DNA of 64,000 nucleotides from Corallium rubrum (taxonomy: Eukaryota > Cnidaria > Anthozoa > Scleralcyonacea > Coralliidae), in assembly GCA_964035015.1 (NCBI GenBank), contig CAXIUP010000124.1, forward strand, positions 77,501 to 141,500, read 5' to 3'. Numbering within the stretch: position 1 is the first letter of the stretch; the number at the start of each line of letters is the position of its first letter. The notes beneath the pieces were generated by a model, which saw nothing but the letters and a program-made list of their open reading frames with translations, had not been told where the DNA came from and did not search any database. Both the position numbers and the translations under genes were made by a program. Below are positions 46,599-59,546 of this stretch, piece after piece.

Positions 46599-46939
46599 GG
46601 CACTGATCAAACGAGAGCGCAAGTCATCGCAAGTTTTAGCTTGTGCATAATCAAGCGCGGGGTTTCTACGGAGCGCTTCGAAAACATTGGTTATTTCATC
46701 AGAAATTTAAATTTTAAAAGTACGTCTACATGCTCATAGAATTTAATACTTTCCAAAAAGATTCATCTGACTCAAAGCTTTCTACCAATACATATATGAT
46801 GTCTGTAGCTGCTGTATTTCAAACATGGCGAGAAATGGTGGACATAGAGAGGCGGAGCTAAAGCCCTTTTAAACTAGCACCTATGTCGTGCGGTCGTCAC
46901 AGTTCCGCGGTTCAGAAGAAAAGAGAACAACTAATTTAT

Positions 46940-47097
46940 GGGTTCAATTCCTGCCGGAGGGCCTGTGTAGTTGCATTTTTCGCAACTGCTCCCGGTTTGG
47001 TCTTAAAATGTATATATTCCACACTCGAATTTTCCTTCACCCTAAATCCTTAGAACATGCCATGTAATCGAGTGAAATGCCCAATATCATTTATAAT
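46940..47097 (+). mobile_element. tRNA-derived SINE, 5'-truncated
   Basis: It begins inside the B box (GGTTCAATTCC) and is otherwise identical to the full copy at 47168, ending at ATATCATTTATAAT. Confidence 0.85.
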
Positions 47098-47167
47098 ATA
47101 CCCAATTCTCTCCTGGCATTACCACCTTATTATATGTACAGAACTCGCGATCAAGCTCTCGGCAACG

Positions 47168-47375
47168 GCCTCCGTGGCTCAGTGGTCAGAGCATTGCACT
47201 AGCATCGCAAGGTCGTGGGTTCAATTCCTGCCGGAGGGCCTGTGTAGTTGCATTTTTCGCAACTGCTCCCGGTTTGGTCTTAAAATGTATATATTCCACA
47301 CTCGAATTTTCCTTCACCCTAAATCCTTAGAACATGCCATGTAATCGAGTGAAATGCCCAATATCATTTATAATT
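47168..47375 (+). mobile_element. tRNA-Ala-derived SINE
   Basis: A tRNA-like head (47168-47240) has an A box TGGCTCAGTGG, an anticodon loop CTAGCAT (AGC, alanine type) and a B box GGTTCAATTCC. The acceptor arms (GCCTCCG and CGGAGGG) pair at six of seven positions. A ~135-bp unrelated tail follows. The mismatched stems and the tail argue against a working tRNA gene. Confidence 0.82.
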
Positions 47376-47399
47376 TATGCAATGTTGGATGAAATCTTC

Positions 47400-48180
47400 A
47401 TTCGATGATCAGAAAATACTGAAGCTTTGAGATTGAAAACCGCAACAACGCCAAATACAGGCTAGAAATGAAGAATATCACCGCAAAGACGGATCGTTAT
47501 AGTAGCCGAATCAGATCGAAACTTGTACGGAAATAGTATACTTCTGTTTGATTTTCGATAACGTGAGCAGCAAGGTCCATTACCAGAAATTTCGGACAAA
47601 ATGGCGCCCGCTTTCGGTTTAATTAATTCTGGATTTTCAAGATGGTGTCGAAATATATACAGTGATGCGTTTCACATCTACTACCCGAAATTTATTCTCA
47701 TATTATTTCTATGTATTTTCCACCTATCCATCTTCGACTTTTATGTATTATCTATGTATTCCTTTACGACTTCGGCGCTTTTCAAAAGGTCTAACATCAT
47801 GAATATCAATTTGAATTTCAATTCTGGAGAACAAGCTGATACCGCTATCACTACATATCACGGGAGCAGAAGTCCTTCGCCATATTGGCTTATGTTAGAC
47901 TTGTGCTCAAAATAGTATATCAAAAACCGCAACGGATTTAATGTCTGTGGCCTATCGCTCATGATATTTATATCGCAGATGTGTTGCACTATACGATTCA
48001 GATTGAAACATTTGAAATAATTTAAAAATTGGCACTGCTACGACGATTGTTTCACTCATCCTCTATCTAAGTCCTATTAATCTTGCAGAACTTTTCTAGT
48101 CAAAATTTTTGTAAGTGGGCATGCATTACGCGCATGCGTGACCATTATTTCTCGCCATGAGTTATAAATTAAAGTGGATG
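47400..48180 (+). repeat. Dispersed repeat, diverged copy of 4060-4570
   Basis: AAAACCGCAACAACG, TTCGCCATATTGGC, AAAAACCGCAACGG and ACGCGCATGCGTGACC occur in the same order as near 4.1-4.55 kb. An open frame at 47601-47915 (plus) has no known motif. Confidence 0.6.
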
Positions 48181-48846
48181 CAGTTCAACATTTCGCAGTT
48201 CGACATTGTTTACATTTGGATATCCAAATTCGGTGAGATCGCAAGCCATCATCACAAGCTAATTGCAGTGACTTGAATTGCAGTGGCTTGAATTCTCGAA
48301 TTTTAGATTAAGATAAGGGACTAAAGCAACTACATCATTCATTCTAAGTAAATTATAAAGCGAAATCTAGACACAACTTCCTCTACTATGAGACGTATAA
48401 AGCCAGGTGCGTGGTATGAGACGTATAATTTAAAAAGCCAGGTGCGTGCCGCGCTCAATTAAACCACAAAATATTCAACATAAGTTAATAACTAAGTCTA
48501 TAGTACTTACATTACAGTCCTGTGCTTACTGCTTCCTTCTATAAACAATTTACTATTTTGAACAGAAGTCAAGGCCAGTGGCTGGTCTGACCGCACGCTT
48601 TCGATAACTGGCGATAAAAAACTATGGACTAATCACACCTACTAAGGCGACTCAAATAACAACTTTAATATAATTAATTATAAACTTAAAATATAATTTA
48701 ATGCAATCGAGTTTATCGAAAATTCCTACAGAAAACAAAGTGCGGTTCTTGCGGAAAAGGGCAACCAGTTGCCCCCGCGCTGCCCCCGCACTGTAAGGGC
48801 AGCGGGGGCAGCTGTCCCCGCTGCCCCAGTGGCTCCGGCGCCCCTG
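48181..48846. other. Right part of the hAT/ZMYM-type element, no gene
   Basis: A short direct repeat (TGAGACGTATAA...AAGCCAGGTGCGTG) near 48388-48445 and GC-rich end sequence (CTGCCCCCGC) near 48780 are present. No coding frame is convincing. Confidence 0.5.
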
Positions 48847-49851
48847 GACTCCAGACCTAGCTGTTTGACTTAATTTTCCTTGTTTGCAGAGGTCTTTATT
48901 GATAACAGACCGGTGGCAAACTTTCCTGTCGCGCATGCGCGAAATTACCTTGACAACGAAGTTCGGAAAAACGAGATATGCGTGAACAACATGCGACGAT
49001 AGCGGAGTGTTTCACCAGCTCTGTAAGTTGTCTAGTTGTAATTTCTCCAGCACTATTTATAAAAACTTTATACCGATCGCGACTCTGTGACAAAGTGTTC
49101 TTATTTATGGAAATAATGTTTTAAATAGTAACTAAAGAGATAAAAACAGGGTTACTGAAGCTAAACGGGTTCCGGAACGCTAATTGTTACTCTAGCGCCA
49201 ACACGTAAACAACTCGTTGGTAACTTAGCCCTTGGACTTCTCTTCTAAAAAATCAGACTTGCCAAACGAATATTCTACTTTTATTTTCCAACCGCATTTT
49301 CGATCTCAGCTTCAGAGTAATGATCACATTTCTTGCTTTTGCGTAGGGAAAACGTTCCGTAGATGAATTCTTGGAATATCAAACAAAAATGAGACAAAGC
49401 TATAGTTGCCTGCGCTGGAAGTTATCTCTTTTTTGATAGCGGCAACGATGTTGTTGACGAAGAAATGTTATAAACATTGGCAGTGATGAACATTTTACAG
49501 TTTGTCATTCGGCGTCCGAATGCGAAGTAGCCTGTGGGCAGACCCTCCAGTTGCTGCCCACGCGTTGGGAGAGCCTGCTCGCAAGCTAAATGCGAAGCTA
49601 ATCAAATTGGTGTCGCTGTTCAAACCCCCTTGTTGGTGAAAAGCATTAGCTGAATTGTTTTGTTTTTTTCATAAACCGTTCACAAAAAACGATATCCCAT
49701 GAGAGAAGTGTAATTTTAGCTTTCGAGGCTGTCCGGGGAAGGTGGGGTGTTCATTTCGGTCTCAGGATCTCCAAAGAGAGGGGAGGATCCGTTTAGCATT
49801 TCCTGCGGGGCCCGGGGGTACGCATCTTTTCTGGACCAATGTTTTAATATA

Positions 49852-50426
49852 TTAACCCTATCCAGACTGGGCTTTTTTTTGTCTTCTGGGACTGGGGGGG
49901 GGAAGTGCCCGCGGTCAATATCTCCTGAACCATTTGGTGTATTCCGACGAAAATTTTACAGGTGGATGGTATGCCTTGTTCAAGTATGTGTTACACTTAT
50001 GTTGTCATGGTGACAAATTATGACGTCATTATGACGTCAGTAATTGGAAAAACCCAGGATTACTAGAATTTCAAAAAACAATTTTTCCTATTGTTTTGTT
50101 AACATAAAAAAGGTAGTATATCAAAAAAATAGTTTCTCTTTATTAAAAAGTGCTTACTTTTATTGTAACTATTATAAAAGCAAACAAAATAAAAATTGTC
50201 GGCTGAAATTTTGTGTTGGTAGGTGTTCACAACTCCGCTGTAACTTTTTTTTGGCGTGATATTTTTTCACCAAATTTTACACACATAAAGCCCATACATA
50301 TTTAGGAAAAGTCATAAAATTTCAGAACCATACCTGTACTGGTTTAGGAGATATTAACTTTTAAATTCAGCGCGGGCACTTTCCCCCCCCCCCCCCCCCC
50401 CCCCCCCCCAGTCTGGATAGGGTTAA
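49852..50426. mobile_element. piggyBac-like MITE with TTAA ends
   Basis: TTAA|CCCTATCCAGACTGGG and its complement bound 575 bp. Copy A reads AAATTAATAATAG at 34924 without the insertion, proving the boundaries. A C-run lies just inside the right end. Confidence 0.93.
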
Positions 50427-51110
50427 TAATAGTATTTCTATAATATTTATAAATATTTTCTTTTTTTTGTTGCATTATGTGGTTAATTAGGTGCGAAATA
50501 TATTATATGTTCACTATTAATAACATATAATTAACAATTCGACAACGAGACCGAGTTTTCTATGAGCTGATAGTCAACGAGGCGAAGCCGAGTTGACTAT
50601 CTGCTCGTAGAAAACGAAGGCGAGTTGACTAATTGTATTAGTATCAACCATAAACAACTTTTCTTCAACGTAAATAAGTCTCATCAAACATTGTTCCAAA
50701 TTTTCAGATAGTTTTACCTTTTTGTCTCCAGAAGTCTCACCATACAAAATGTCGAGTAACTCGATGGCGCCTGATAGACAGTCGCTCACAAAAACCCCCA
50801 CGCGATTCTAATTACTTTGCTTCAAATTTGGTGTAGATATACTCCATCGGAGTAAGCGAATTCATTTTCTTATTCGAAAATGTCAAAAAAATTTCATTAA
50901 TTTCGGGCCAATGTTTTCATGATTTCATCTCTCGTATATCTATAAATTTCAGTGGACGCCATGTTTGGTCTAGTTTCCAGGTTTTGCTTGCAGCATGAAT
51001 ATACCATTGCTTCTGATTGTTAAGAATAGGAGTATTCCAGTTATAAGAAGGTTTATCATTGGATAGCGCTACTAGTGGTCTATAACCAATAGAGCACTAG
51101 TAGTTCGGCC

Positions 51111-54100
51111 TTAGGCAGTGGAGTAGATCCAGTTGGACTGAGTCTACTACGGGAAAAGTAAAACGCTCCCGCCCTCCACGAGTTTGGGATGGCACCTTTG
51201 GCAAGTGACAGTAATCCCTCAGCCACCCCTGTTAGGGTTACAACAACTGTGAAGTCCTCAATGGCAGAGCAAACGGATGAAGATGAATAAATCCCAACGG
51301 TTGCGATGGCAGATGAAGGCAACGCTCTGGAAGTAAGCGTTTTCAAAATGGCGGTTCTCGCTCTTGTTACTTACTTGATCTGAGTTCCGGCAGCTCCAAT
51401 TCCAAGTCCTCAACAGCGATACAGGCGGTAAAAAACAAACAAAAAACATTTTGACCGGCTGGAAAGGTGGAAGAAGGCTGCAACGGGGAAATGGCTCTAG
51501 TCGTCTCGGTTACCGTGCCACTGGAAACAGTCATAAACCGTGAAGATCGTGGGGCCAGCATTGCGCAGTGCTCTCACCACGTTAATCTCATACACGCGCA
51601 GGCCTTTACCAGGCAAACCAAAGTCCTGTGGCGATGAAGGACAGATAACGGGGACAGGGAAGTGAATCCTGGAAGTCTCTAGTCAGAATTCACACACAGG
51701 CGGCGGGTGCCAGATGGTCGTCGGATACTTGTATTGGGATAGGAGTGTCCCCCGGCAGCAGCATCCGTGTCTGAGCAGTCCTATTCAGGATACCCTCTGC
51801 TCACCCTTGGTAAGGGAAGGGGCTAGAAAAGGTGCCTTATACATAGGCTATCCCACATTCTCCTGACTGGGAAACCGCACCCAGTGGGATCACCAACATG
51901 CGGTCGAAATAACCAACGCTATTCAAAAAAAGTTTTTAAACATTATTTTAACCATTTTAATTTTGCAACATGGAACATTAGAACACTTCAGGACAGTGTG
52001 AAAAATAACAGGCCTGAGAGACGGACAGCCATAGTGGCATGGGAGTTGAAGAAAAACAACATCGATATTGCCGCTTTGAGCGAAACCCGTTTTGCGGATG
52101 AAGGCTACCTTCAAGAGCCACGCGGTGGCTATACCTTCTTCTGGAAGGGAAAGCAGCCAACGAGCCACGGATCCATGGAGTCGGCTTTGCAATACGGAAC
52201 GACATTGTCAAGACTCTGCCCGAACTACCTACTGGAATCAACGAAAGACTGATGACTCTCCGTCTCCATCTTGGAAAGAAACAACATGCCACCATCATCA
52301 GTGCGTATGCCCCCACTTTAGACTCCGATGATAACACCAAGGAGGCTTTTTACTCCGATCTTGAAAAGATTCTTTCTGCCACTCCCAAGGAAGATAAGAT
52401 CATCCTAATGGGTGATTTTAATGCTCGGATTGGTCGTGACCATGAGCTGTGGAAAGGAACTATTGGGAAAGATGGAGTGGGTAACATCAATGCAAATGGA
52501 GTCCTTCTGCTAACGAAATGTGCTCAGCATGGCCTAACAGTGACGAATACCATCTTTCGCCAAAAAAATCACCTCAAAACTACATGGAGACATCCAAGAT
52601 CCAAACACTGGCACCTGCTAGACTATGTGATTGTGCGGAGCAAGGACACAAAAGATGTCCTCTTAACGCGTGCTGCCAAAGGATCAGAGGATTGTTGGAC
52701 CGACCATCGACTTGTCCGATCCTCCATGAACATCCATCTTTCCTCGAGGCACCGGAAGTTACAGAAGTCCAAACGAAGAAAGCTCAATACTGCTGCATTA
52801 AAGAATCCTGAAGTGAAGGCCGATTTCCAAGCTCAACTAAACATGACCCTCCGCCATGCTCCTGAAAATATCGATCACACTGTCCATGAGAAATGGGAAT
52901 TCATCAAGAAAGCCATCCTTGTCACCTGCACCCAAACTATCGGGTATGAATGCAGAAAAAACCAGGATTGGTTTGACGAAAACAATGAGGAGATCCACTC
53001 ACTTCTGGACAGAAAACGGAAGGCTTTCATCTCTCTTCAAAATCATCCCCGTACAAGAAGGAAGGAAGCAACATACCGCCAGCTCAAGTCTGAAGTACAA
53101 CGCCGAACTAGGGAACTGAAGGACCAATGGTGGCAGACGAAAGCACAGGAAATCCAGAGTTACGCTGACAAACATGATATGCGAATGTTCTTCCAGGAAA
53201 CAAGATCCATCTATGGTCCCAGAAAGGGTGGTCAAGCGCCGATCCTCTCCCAGGATGGAAGTCACCTCCTTAAAGAAAGCAATGAAATTCGCGAGCGCTG
53301 GAGAGAACATTTTCAACAACTTCTTAACCGTGATTCCATCGTGACGGAGGAGACCCTGGAGGCCTTCCCACAATGTGCAATAAAGGATGCTCTTGATGAC
53401 TCACCATCCATCATTGAAGTCAACTGTGCCATTAGTCAGATGAAATCCAACAAAGCTAGCGGCCCTGACGGGATTCCAGCAGAAATCTTTAAAGAAGGTG
53501 GAGATGTACTAACATCAGCTCTCCACGAACTCATCCTCATGATCTGGGATACTGAAGACCTTCCCGAAGATCTCAGAAACGCTGTCATTGTTACCATATT
53601 TAAGAAAGGTTCCAAATCCATCTGTGGGAATTACAGAGGAATCACACTGCTGTCCATCGCGGGGAAAATCCTCGCCCGCATTCTTCTAAACCGCCTACGT
53701 CCTACTGCTGAAGAAATGTTACCCGAAACGCAATGCGGTTTTCGTCCATGAAGAGGTACTGCTGACATGGTGTTTGTAGAGCATCAAACCCAGGAAAAAT
53801 GCCGAGAGCAACAACAAGAACTCTACCTAGCATTCATTGACTTGACGAAGGCTTTTGACTCTGTGAACCGTAAAGCGCTTTGGACAACACTCCATCGAAT
53901 AGGTTGCCCAAGGAAGTTTATCAACATCCTTAGTCTCTTACATGACGACATGACGGCAACTGTGCTCAGCGGCCAATTTGAGTCGACCCCATTCAAGTTT
54001 AGGACAGGAGTTAAACAGGGTTGCGTTCTTGCTCCAAACTCTATTCACCATCTACCTGACAGTGACACTGGCTCTCATCAAAGATCAACTCCCATCAGGT

Positions 54101-55297
54101 GTCGGCATCCAGTACCGTTTGGACGGAAAACTGTTCAATCTTAATCGATTGAAAGCGAAGACAAAGGTCACGCCAAAGGTCATCCATGATCTCCAATTTG
54201 CTGATGACTGTTGTGTCGCTGCCAACACTGCAAGTGATATCCAAGCCACACTTGATCTCTTCAACGAAGCATATAAGAAACTCGGTCTCTCTCAACATTG
54301 GTAAGACAAAAGTTCTTCATCAACCTGCACCTCGTCAACCGAGCAACCCATCCACCATTTATGTCGATGGAAAACCACTTGAATTTGTGGAACATTTCCC
54401 TTACCTGGGAAGCCATCTGTCTCAGAACGCTACCATCGATGAGGAGATCGAACACCGGATCCACAGCGCTAGCGCTGCCTTCTTCAAACTGCGGCAGCGT
54501 GTTTTTGAAAATAGAGACCTCCGAAAGTCTACGAAGATCATGGTCTATAAGGCTGTTGTCATCACCTCTCTCCTGTACTGCAGTGAAACTTGGACAACTT
54601 ATCGCCGCCATGTCCAAACACTTGAGAGCTTCCATCAACGCTGCCTTCGGCAAATCCTAGGAATCTACTGGGAAGATCGCCGAACGAATACCAGCGTGCT
54701 CCAAGAAGCCAGGTTGTCAAGTATCGAAGCAATGCTCCTGAAAAACCACCTTCGATGGGCTGGCCACTGTGTCAGACTCCCTGAGAATCGGCTACCCCGA
54801 CAGATTCTGTTCTCCCAGCTTACCCAAGGCCAGCGCCCAAGAGGTGGACAGATGAAACGATACAAGGACACCCTGAAGATTTCCCTTAAACATGGTGGCC
54901 TAAACACCGAAACATGGGAAGAATTAGCGGAAGATCGACCTAAATGGCGCAGCGTCTACTCTGCAGCTGAGTCCTTTGAATCTACCAGACTCGTTAAAGA
55001 AGCTGAAAAGCGCCGAAAGAGAAAGGAGAAAGAAGCAAACCCCATCCTCCGCGTCTCCCTTCCTCAGTCAACTTCATGTCCCCACTGCCCGAAGATCTGT
55101 GGATCCAGAATTGGCCTCCTCAGCCACCTTCGAACACACCAAGACTAGTTTGCTACTATTTCGTATTCTACGTATTTGTTATTTTTTCCATTTATTATCA
55201 TCATCATTCTGTTATTTCTTTTCCTTTCTGATACCATTATTATTATTATCCAATATACCTGGTAAACGTCATCCTCGACATCGAGGGACAGCCGACG
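51111..55297 (+). mobile_element. LINE retrotransposon, full length but decayed
   Basis: AGTAGTTCGGCC flanks the element on both sides (51099-51110, 55298-55309), a 12-bp target duplication, and copy A has no element here. The order is ~770-bp leader, endonuclease, reverse transcriptase, C2H2 finger and a ~150-bp 3' tail. The clade is not certain; the endonuclease is AP-like and the RT resembles Jockey/I-group LINEs. Confidence 0.93.
51884..55148 (+). pseudogene. LINE endonuclease-reverse transcriptase, broken
   Basis: The AP-endonuclease starts with FATWNIRTLQD and ALSETR (51884-52250). After a frameshift near 52.18 kb it continues with ILMGDFNARIG, LLDYVIVRSKD and WTDHRLV (52252 onward). 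RT motifs follow: KASGPDGIPAEIFK, NYRGITLLS, a TGA at 53749-53751, FIDLTKAFDSVNR, GVKQGCVLAP, a frameshift near 54.05 kb, LQFADDCCVAA (FADD), and another frameshift near 54.3 kb. The last frame (to 55148) ends in a CPHC...HLRTH zinc finger. Four lesions make it inactive. Confidence 0.92.
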
Positions 55298-55309
55298 AGT
55301 AGTTCGGCC

Positions 55310-56471
55310 AATCAGAAAGCTGGATTTGTAATAGACCATTGGTTGATACTAATATCTAATATTTAATACATGTATCTAGTTTTACAGGCGATAATGTTGT
55401 CAAACAACTAATCTTTTCAAAAACACCAACAAAATTTTCACTTTAAATCCAGTGAAAAATTTGTTTAAAATTAGTATTTCCCATATTTGGCAACCAGACA
55501 CATTATAAAAAACATATGATCCAAAAAATGCACACATCTGTGGTAAGAAGAACAATTGGTAATGTTCTTGTTCAAAAAGTGTTCACTCATTCCCAATGCT
55601 ATATCCAGGGGTGTTGACATGCTGGAACACGAGTTTGGATTCCCAAATACTGTACATAGGTGCCCAAAACGCTATAAATCACGAGTAAACTGTAAAATAT
55701 CCCAGGTAGCACACTGTCAGAACCTCCTAAAGAGCTCTAAATATCATCACAACTTTGCCATTGACAAGTGTGCTCAAAATATCTCAGGATATGGCACTTA
55801 TTCAATACTTGATAGCCTTGAACTTGACATATGTGGTTCATACCATGTTAAACCAACTTCTGAGAATTTCAAAATTCTTCTGTGTCAAAGGTAAAAGTGT
55901 TAATTCAAAGAAAAATGCCCAACAGATGACAGCTATTTTGTCAAAAAGTAAAGGCAAAAAAAAACTCCCATGCATTGCTAGAATGGGAATTGTACATTGC
56001 CTACCAAAAAATTATTGGCCAATCAGAAGAAGGCATGACGTTCATGACATCAGACCAGACAAAGCTTCATTATAATAAAATTTATTATTCACAAACAGTA
56101 TGATACTAATTACAGGTACTTACATCAACCAGGAATCATTGTAAGGAAAAAGTATTATGGTGCTCAACCACTACTCATGGTTTCAAATTTACACTGTACC
56201 TGTATTACACAAATTCTGCACTTACTTCTGGCAAAAAAAGAGACAGAACCAACTTAACCCTTTCCCCACTAGAGTTCTTCCCTTGACAAGTAGAATCATC
56301 TGGTGTTAGCCAGAGTATATAATAAAAGGCCACCATGGTAGGAAAGACAATTTTTAACCCTTTTCTCACTAAGGTTCTTCCCTTGACAAGTAAACTCATC
56401 TGGCATTAGCCAAAGTAACTCTGTTCTTAGCCAGAGTAAAATACTAAGAGGCCACCACAGTAGGGAAATGG
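55310..56471. other. Copy B sequence matching 36125-37160 and 41045-41215
   Basis: No gene. Two MITE segments with TTCTTCCCTTGACAAGTA lie at 56253-56345 and 56350-56472. In copy A the GGATCCT arrays lie between the equivalent segments. Confidence 0.75.
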
Positions 56472-56569
56472 TTAATGAAGTTCAGTCATGTGCTTTACCA
56501 ATGCATTAGCTAAATGAAATGTGACATCACATTTCAAGCATATGTACTGCATCCCATTTGGTTCTGTAC
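56472..56569 (-). pseudogene. Zinc-finger gene remnant in copy B
   Basis: It encodes the last finger (CLKCDVTFHLANALVKH) and the stop of the 41206-42561 gene with few changes. Similarity ends abruptly at GGTTCTGT; the other thirteen fingers are absent. Confidence 0.9.
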
Positions 56570-56951
56570 CATATGGGGCAAAATTTTGTACAAAATGACG
56601 GAAAATGCCCCACCCCCTGGGGAAATGTATGAGCGAATTTATCTCCTGGTGATGAAAGCTTAATAGTATAATTACCAGAAACATGAAAAGATTTGAAGAT
56701 TGTGTATAAAGTTTGCTTTAATAAAAAAATATATAAACACAACAAGATATGCCCCACAACGGGCTCTCGTGCCTTTTGAGAGCTTCAAAACCAAAAGAAC
56801 AATTAATACATATTAAACAAGTGTTTAGCTTTCCACAAGAATAGATTATATGGATGGCTTTATTAACATATAGATAAAAATATTAAAATACCTCTCCGTC
56901 TCACATTCTGGAGAACACGCCATCTTGCTGCTTGACATGGAGTATGGATAC

Positions 56952-59300
56952 CATAGATATAGGAGACCTAGATTGCTGACTCGGTTGAAGAGGCGCGCCA
57001 AATTTGAAAATCCAAGATGGCGGCTCAACCGGTCAAAAATCATAGACAGTGCGTAAGAAAAACGATGTTTTTCGCATTTTACGTCCGCCCACTGTTTCCG
57101 ATCCCGTTCGACCACCTTTTTTTGGGAAGAACTACCTATTGTGAAGGTCTTGGATGAAAATCGTACAATTTGAGTGGAATTAACAACAAAATAATCGATC
57201 GTTAAATGTTGCCGAAACAGTCACTTGCGGTCACTTGGTCGGTTCGAGACTACCCTGGTCCCAGAGGTCCTACGCCGCCCGCCCCCCCCCCCCCCCCCCC
57301 CCGAAATGCTGAAGCGGCGAGAGAACCTCTGGTCGAAGACGCTACTAATCTCACTTTCATGTTGCAGTAATCTAATTAAATTGAACGGGGGGGGGGGGGG
57401 GGTTAAAACTTTTTGCACCACTAATAGAAATTTTTATTTATTAAGGTCATTTAAGGCGCAGGCTAGGTGAAATAAACTATAAAGGTCTAGAAATTTGGCC
57501 GTTTTACCAGTCGAGCAAGGAAAAAAAAACCAACAGTCCAAGAGACAAGACAAGACAAGACAAGACTAGACAAGACAAGACAAGACAAGACAAGACAAGA
57601 CAAGACAAGACAAGACAAGACAAGACAAGACAACTTATTAGTTGCGCTGAATGACTCGCCCGACCGCTTCAGTGATCAAATTATTTGTTCGTTTGATCGT
57701 TTCAAAATCACTTGCAAGCTACAATAACAGGAAAATTCTTATCCATAGGGCATAATTTTTTCCCCATGGCGCTTTAGTTTCTATACCGCTGCTATTCAGA
57801 AAAATTGCGAAAACGAAACCGAATTTTATGTGTACAACTACAAGTCCTACAACGCAAAAATGTCACCCGTTCACAAAGAAATAATATGCATTATTCTAGA
57901 TTTGTGTTTGGGGGCTTGGGGTAAAGATATAACCAGACGTTTTGAATTTTTTCATGTAATGACACGAGAGAAAATACGCCGCAGCCAAATTATACAGGGA
58001 AAGTAAAATAAATTGACACAAATAAAGCGCCATTATCAGTTGTTTACGTTGTTTTCTTTTGAATCAATGCGTGTGAATAATTTGCTTGTGACGCGTTTTC
58101 CGTGCACGTTCTCTTCTTTACAGTGTTCATAAACAACGGATTTTTATTCTTTAGCATGTATGAGATGACTGGATGAGTTAAAAAAAATAAACAGCTATCA
58201 ATTCGTTGGTGGTTAATACAAATACATGGCGCCTTGCTTTTGGCATTTACGACGCCGTCATTATGTTCGTAATAAAATTGGCGATAGGATTTATAAATTA
58301 CAATCACAGAATGATATAACAAGTTCATTTATGCAACAACTGTATTCAAATTAAAAAAACCCGTCATACTTGGATGTTATGGCGAACCCACTAGAGAATA
58401 TTGAGAAAGCTTGCTGAACGACGTTCTCGGTATATATAAATTATAGTTCGGCGGCAGATTAATACTCGATCGCCAAATCCGTGTGGCAACGTAGAAATAT
58501 TTCTTGAGTAGGAGAAATAATAGTTTAGTCTACGCACTGAAATAATATTTATACCTCCACGCACTGCAAACTTGGTGTACTAAGGTACATGTACGGCCCA
58601 GAAATGTGCACCAGCAACGGTGTTTGTTAGTTCTTGTTCTTTACGGCTTTGTTTTGCAATTTACTCCGGAGATTTTAACATAACGATGCTACAAACGCCT
58701 TACAAGATGCAGTACATTTCTTCACGCCTCCACCTTTGACTTGTAGTTCTGTAATTATTTTTTTTAATCCAAACCCCCCTAACAGATCCCTTAGCCAATC
58801 AGAAAATGGGGTCAAGATCTGACCCTAGTGACTTCATTGGCTCGGAGCGATCAAAGAAACGGCCAGTTCGACCAGAGGTTCTCTCGCCGCTTCAGCATTT
58901 CGGGGGGGAGCGGGCGGCGTAGGACCTCTGGAACCAGGGTAGTTCGAGACACGACTGACTCAAGAAACTGACTAAGTTAAGAGGTTGGGAGGCTCGAACG
59001 TCTTGAACCGACCATGTGACTGTTTCGGCAACATTTAACGATCGATTATTTTGTTGTTAATTCCACTCAAATTGTACGATTTTCATCCAAGACCTTCACA
59101 ATAGGTAGTTCTTCCCAAAAAAAGGTGGTCGAACGGGATCGGAAGCAGTGGGCGGACGTAAAATGCGAAAAACATCGTTTTTCCTATGCACTGTCTATGA
59201 TTTTTGACCGGTTGAGCCGCCATCTTGGATTACTCATGTTGGCGCGCGCGTGCGCTATAAATTATATTACAGTCAGCAATCTAGGTCTCCTATATCTATG
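56952..59300. mobile_element. 2.35-kb fold-back with 8-bp target duplication
   Basis: CATAGATATAGGAGACCTAG and its complement are the ends, and the arms pair over ~380 bases (56952-57335 and 58880-59300). ATGGATAC lies on both sides (56944-56951, 59301-59308). C and G homopolymers mark inner positions near 57285 and 57390. No transposase is visible; a 94-residue frame at 58044-58328 (minus) has no motif. The 8-bp duplication suggests hAT or P-like mobilisation. Confidence 0.88.
57539..57632. repeat. (ACAAG)n microsatellite
   Basis: About 18 ACAAG units with one variant (ACTAG), inside the fold-back. Confidence 0.95.
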
Positions 59301-59546
59301 ATGGATACATGTGGATCCACCGGAAGTCCTGGTACAAAATGGCCGCCAACAATCCCCTAACAATCCCCAGAATTCAGTGACATTAAGCCCCTAAATCCCC
59401 ACCATATCCCCACATGGTCCGGGGTGAGGGGGGTCGGGAATCGGGATTAACTTTGACTGGTGCATAAACAAACACTTGACTCACTGAGCCTGCGTTCCAA
59501 TTGACCTGCGTGACAAAAAGGTAAAAGCGCGAACTACTTCATTTAA

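Larger units (their letters stand above)
43183..48846. mobile_element. hAT/ZMYM-type transposon with nested repeats
   Basis: TCAGGGGCGGCGGAAGC at the left matches the complement of GGCTCCGGCGCCCCTGGA at the right. Left flank GTCCAGAC and right flank CTCCAGAC differ at one base, an 8-bp target duplication. Copy C at 61033-61048 reads TGACGTCCAGACCTAGC without the element, a natural empty site. The element holds a broken transposase (43578-46010) and later insertions (MITEs, SINEs, the 47.4-48.2 kb repeat). Confidence 0.8.
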
